Shown in pieces: positions 13,637 to 15,991 of a stretch of DNA of 15,991 nucleotides. Numbering within the stretch: position 1 is the first letter of the stretch; every line of letters starts with the position of its first letter. The notes beneath the pieces were generated by a model. That model ran no database searches. It saw nothing but the letters and a program-made list of their open reading frames with translations, and was not told the DNA's origin. Source of the stretch: DATNPH01 sp036703315 (lineage in GTDB: Bacteria; Cyanobacteriota; Cyanobacteriia; Cyanobacteriales; Coleofasciculaceae); assembly GCA_036703315.1 (NCBI GenBank), contig DATNPH010000082.1, positions 1 to 15,991 on the forward strand, written 5' to 3'. The position numbers and the translations under genes were made by a program.

Positions 13637-14842
13637 ATGAGTTTATCCCTGAAGCAGCTGACCGTTTATCTGACTTTACTGGGTTTAGGCGGTGGTGTAG
13701 GGGTGTTAGGTAGTCGCTATATCAAAGCAGAGCAGGTGGCAAAACCCCCTGAGGCAGCCGTTCCGTCTATAAGAGAGCCCTTTACTTCTCAGCTGCCAGG
13801 TCGCCCTCCCGAAGCCAACCTTAACTTTATTGCTGACGCTGTAGACCGAGTTGGGCCTGCTGTCGTAAAAATTGATGCAGCACGTCAGATAGTCTCAAAG
13901 GATGTTCCAGAGCCTTTCAAAAATCCCTTATTTCGGCGATTCTTTAGTGATAAGACGCCCCCTCCAGAACAACGTGTTGAGCGGGGGACTGGTTCAGGTT
14001 TTATTATCAGCTCCGATGGGCGGATGATTACCAATGCTCATGTTATTGCAGGGGTTGATCAGGTAAAAGTCACGCTTAAAGATGGTCGGACATTTGATGG
14101 TCAGGTAGTAGGCGTAGACCCAGTGACAGACGTTGCTGTGGTCAAAATCAAGGCTAATAATTTACCGACTGTACGCTTGGGAGCATCTGAAAAGTTGACC
14201 CCAGGAGAGTGGGCGATCGCGATCGGCAATCCACTTGGTTTGGATAACACTGTGACCGTTGGTATAATCAGTGCCACAGAGCGCTCTAGTTCTCAGGTCG
14301 GTGTCCCAGAAAAACGAGTAACTTTTATCCAGACGGATGCGGCAATTAACCCTGGTAATTCTGGTGGTCCGTTGTTGAATGCTAAAGGTGAAGTGATTGG
14401 AATTAACACTGCCATTCGCCGTGATGCTCAGGGATTAGGCTTTGCTATCCCCATTGAAACAGCACAACGAATTGCCACTCAGCTGTTCTCTAAAGGTCGG
14501 GTTGAGCATCCCTACTTAGGAGTCAGGATGGTAGATTTGACCCCAGACCGGAGAAAAACAATTAATCAGGAAAATGATGCGGGCTTCAAGGTGACGCAAG
14601 ACACTGGCGTTTTAATCATCGGTGTCGGGAAAAACTCACCTGCCAAAGCCGGTGGACTCCAACCTGGAGATATTATCCAAAAAGTCGGTGGTAAATCGGT
14701 TAAGAGTTCAGCAGAGGTGCAGCAGCAGGTTGAAGCAAGTTCGGTGGGCAGCACTTTAGAAGTCGAAGTAACACGCAAGGGTAGGACAGAAACAGTCCAA
14801 GTTCGTCCCCAGGTTTTCCCTACTGAGCCGTCACAACAGTAA
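13637..14842 (+). CDS. HtrA/HhoA-type (DegP-like) trypsin-like serine protease with PDZ domain
   Basis: I use the ATG at 13637 (MSLSLKQLTVYLTLLGLGGG) instead of an upstream TTG at 13622; the product is about 401 residues. The N-terminal hydrophobic stretch (about 5-24) is a signal anchor or signal peptide, so the enzyme works in the periplasm or thylakoid lumen. The protease domain has the complete triad: His135 (TNAHVIAGVD), Asp165 (DPVTDVAVVKI) and Ser242 (NPGNSGGPLL). One PDZ domain follows (about 295-395), with HPYLGVRM and SPAKAGGLQPGDIIQKVGGK. A single PDZ domain is usual for the cyanobacterial HtrA, HhoA and HhoB enzymes, which degrade misfolded envelope and photosystem proteins under stress. 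I cannot tell which of the three this is, so no symbol is given. It is monocistronic, behind a possible terminator. Confidence 0.92.
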   Translation: MSLSLKQLTVYLTLLGLGGGVGVLGSRYIKAEQVAKPPEAAVPSIREPFTSQLPGRPPEANLNFIADAVDRVGPAVVKIDAARQIVSKDVPEPFKNPLFRRFFSDKTPPPEQRVERGTGSGFIISSDGRMITNAHVIAGVDQVKVTLKDGRTFDGQVVGVDPVTDVAVVKIKANNLPTVRLGASEKLTPGEWAIAIGNPLGLDNTVTVGIISATERSSSQVGVPEKRVTFIQTDAAINPGNSGGPLLNAKGEVIGINTAIRRDAQGLGFAIPIETAQRIATQLFSKGRVEHPYLGVRMVDLTPDRRKTINQENDAGFKVTQDTGVLIIGVGKNSPAKAGGLQPGDIIQKVGGKSVKSSAEVQQQVEASSVGSTLEVEVTRKGRTETVQVRPQVFPTEPSQQ

Positions 14843-14932
14843 ACTCTGCATAATGAAGGGCAACTTTTGCACGAAGGAGTGCGATCGCTTTTTGATGGAT
14901 TGTGGAAACAAAACAGCGATCGCTGGTGGTTT

Positions 14933-14965
14933 AGATCCCCGACTTCTCCAAGAAGTCGGGGATCT
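14933..14965. repeat. 15-bp perfect hairpin, dispersed repeat
   Basis: AGATCCCCGACTTCT (14933-14947) pairs perfectly with AGAAGTCGGGGATCT (14951-14965) around a CCA loop. It lies about 90 bp after the htrA stop. It has no T-tract, so it is a repeat that might stabilise the 3' end of the htrA transcript rather than a classic terminator. Confidence 0.65.
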
Positions 14966-14978
14966 CGCCTTCATAAAA

Positions 14979-15032
14979 GCGATCTGCGCTGACGCTCGAA
15001 GACTCGCTAACGCAGCAGCGCTTCGCTATCGC
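14979..15032. repeat. HIP1-related GCGAT...ATCGC dispersed repeat
   Basis: The 54-bp block starts GCGAT (14979-14983) and ends ATCGC (15028-15032), with several GCGCT/AGCGC and CTCG repeats between. This GC-rich composition in a less GC-rich spacer is typical of repeated cyanobacterial elements derived from HIP1-like words. Confidence 0.45.
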
Positions 15033-15366
15033 AAGCTCGATCCCAAATACCTCTTATTTTTTTACGATGAAGGTTACTCGGCAGATATTGAACTACAACA
15101 GAAGACAACACAGGAGCAAATCGTGAACCTGAATGCTCTTCCTCGTTGGAACAACGGAGTTGGAAATGCGCTCTTCTTATCGGCTAGAGTAGAAGCATCG
15201 CTATCCTCGCCAGCGCTGAAGTGAGGATGCTGCATTTGGCGTTGATGTTGGACGAGAGTAGATGTTGAGGAACAAGAGCGTCAACCCAACTTACGGCGAT
15301 GAGCGATCGCACTATTGATTTTGCTCAGGTGGTAGGGTTATCTCAAATTAATCCTTAATGTTCTCA

Positions 15367-15990
15367 TCAAGTTTCAGGGGGCAATCCTAGTTGGATACGA
15401 AATTCTGGATCATATATGGCATTGTCCCAGTTTTTCGATTCCTTTACCTCTGCTTGGGATAAACCTATAGCTTTAGAGAAGTCAGACTTGGCAAGATTGG
15501 CACCCAAGAGTTTAGCCCCAGTAAGATTAGTGTTAGAGAAATTGCACCCAGTCAGGTTAGCGTCAAAGAGTCTCGCCTCTGAGAAAACAGTACCAAAGAG
15601 ATCCGCTCCAGTGAAGTCAGCCCCAGTAAGGTCAGCCCTAGTTAGGTCAGCCCCAGCAAGTTTAGCTCCAGTGAGTTTAGCCCCAGTAAGGTTAGCCCCA
15701 GTAAGGTTAGCTCCAGTGAGTTTAGCCTTAACAAGGTTCGCTCCCCTGAGGTCAGCTCCGGTAAGGTTAGCTTGAAAGAGGTTAGCTCCAGCGAGAATCG
15801 ATCTAAAGAGTTTAGCCTGGATAAAGTTTGCCTCAGAGAGATTCGCATCAGTGAGGTTTGCATCGAAAAGATTTGCAAATTTCAAGTTGATGCCTTGCAG
15901 ATTAGCTTCAGGAATAACTATTCCGTTCAACAACACACCTTCTTGATTCAAATCTTCAAGAGCTTTGAAGCGAGCGTGGCTTGTAGGCAC
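15367..15990 (-). CDS. Pentapeptide-repeat protein (reaches the window edge)
   Basis: The visible 207 residues contain about 29 consecutive A(N/D)LXX pentapeptides (residues about 29-173), many of them ANLTG, AKLTG or ADLTG. They should fold as a right-handed quadrilateral beta-helix about seven coils long. The C-terminal end, with NWDNAIYDPEFRIQLGLPPE, is a tail seen in many cyanobacterial members. The N-terminal part (about 1-28) is non-repeat. The first codon seen is GTG at 15988-15990, one base from the window end, so the true start may lie outside and the gene is treated as possibly partial. Such proteins are abundant in cyanobacteria and mostly of unknown function. No signal peptide is visible. 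The antisense frame stays open only because of the repeats. Confidence 0.9.
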   Translation of the reverse strand: MPTSHARFKALEDLNQEGVLLNGIVIPEANLQGINLKFANLFDANLTDANLSEANFIQAKLFRSILAGANLFQANLTGADLRGANLVKAKLTGANLTGANLTGAKLTGAKLAGADLTRADLTGADFTGADLFGTVFSEARLFDANLTGCNFSNTNLTGAKLLGANLAKSDFSKAIGLSQAEVKESKNWDNAIYDPEFRIQLGLPPET

Positions 15991-15991
15991 T

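Larger units (their letters stand above)
14843..15366. other. Repeat-rich spacer with a doubtful 123-codon ORF (14853-15224)
   Basis: An ATG-started frame at 14853-15224 (+) has its first half built from dispersed repeats: two HIP1 octamers (near 14881 and 14915), a 15-bp hairpin (14933-14965) and a GC-rich repeat (14979-15032). Its second half (KYLLFFYDEGYSADIELQQK, about residues 65-84) looks more protein-like and may be the relic of a gene into which repeats were inserted. It has no ribosome site and I recognise no family. The rest (15225-15366) holds one more HIP1 octamer near 15304 and no gene. Confidence 0.3.

Noticed and set aside
15416..15775. 119-codon ORF antisense to the pentapeptide gene
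   Set aside because: The periodic sense repeats keep the opposite frame open; the peptide is a Ser/Ala/Pro/Val repeat with no independent support.

Overview
The window is from a cyanobacterial chromosome. The octamer GCGATCGC (HIP1) occurs about fourteen times in 16 kb. There is a ClpR/ClpP pair of the cyanobacterial/plastid type, an HtrA/HhoA-type protease, a long pentapeptide-repeat protein, and many hairpin-forming dispersed repeats between genes. The genus cannot be decided from the sequence. There are no tRNA, rRNA, CRISPR or intact transposase genes.

Layout, left to right. 1-211 holds a cluster of small hairpins and a MerR-type promoter. 212-976 (+) is a MerR regulator with a TipAS-like ligand domain. 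1175-1903 (-) is an AIM24-like protein. 2159-2791 (-) is a J-domain protein with a TPR-like C-terminus, and a possible 42-codon ORF (2809-2937, +) diverges from its start. 3247-4574 (-) is the clpR-clpP3 operon. 4796-6040 (+) is a von Willebrand A protein with a complete MIDAS motif. 6281-7360 (-) is a membrane-anchored PIN-TRAM protein. 7704-8990 (+) is HemW. 9139-9383 (-) looks like a small frameshifted gene. 9488-9952 (+) is a hypothetical protein. 10067-11011 (+) is an aminopropyltransferase closer to plant thermospermine synthase ACL5 than to ordinary SpeE. 11227-13464 (+) is a histidine kinase with four CBS-like motifs. 13637-14842 (+) is an HtrA/HhoA-type serine protease. 14843-15366 is repeat-rich and probably non-coding. 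15367-15990 (-) is a pentapeptide-repeat protein running to the window edge.

Most genes are single transcription units; only clpR-clpP3 is clearly an operon. Protein quality control recurs (ClpP3/R, the J-domain protein, HtrA), but these genes are not contiguous and I see no sign of one shared system. I found no convincing new defence or mobile system. The most unusual items are a dispersed repeat read in frame inside a CBS domain of the kinase, the frameshifted small gene at 9139-9383, the ACL5-like aminopropyltransferase, and a textbook MerR operator in front of the TipAS-type regulator.
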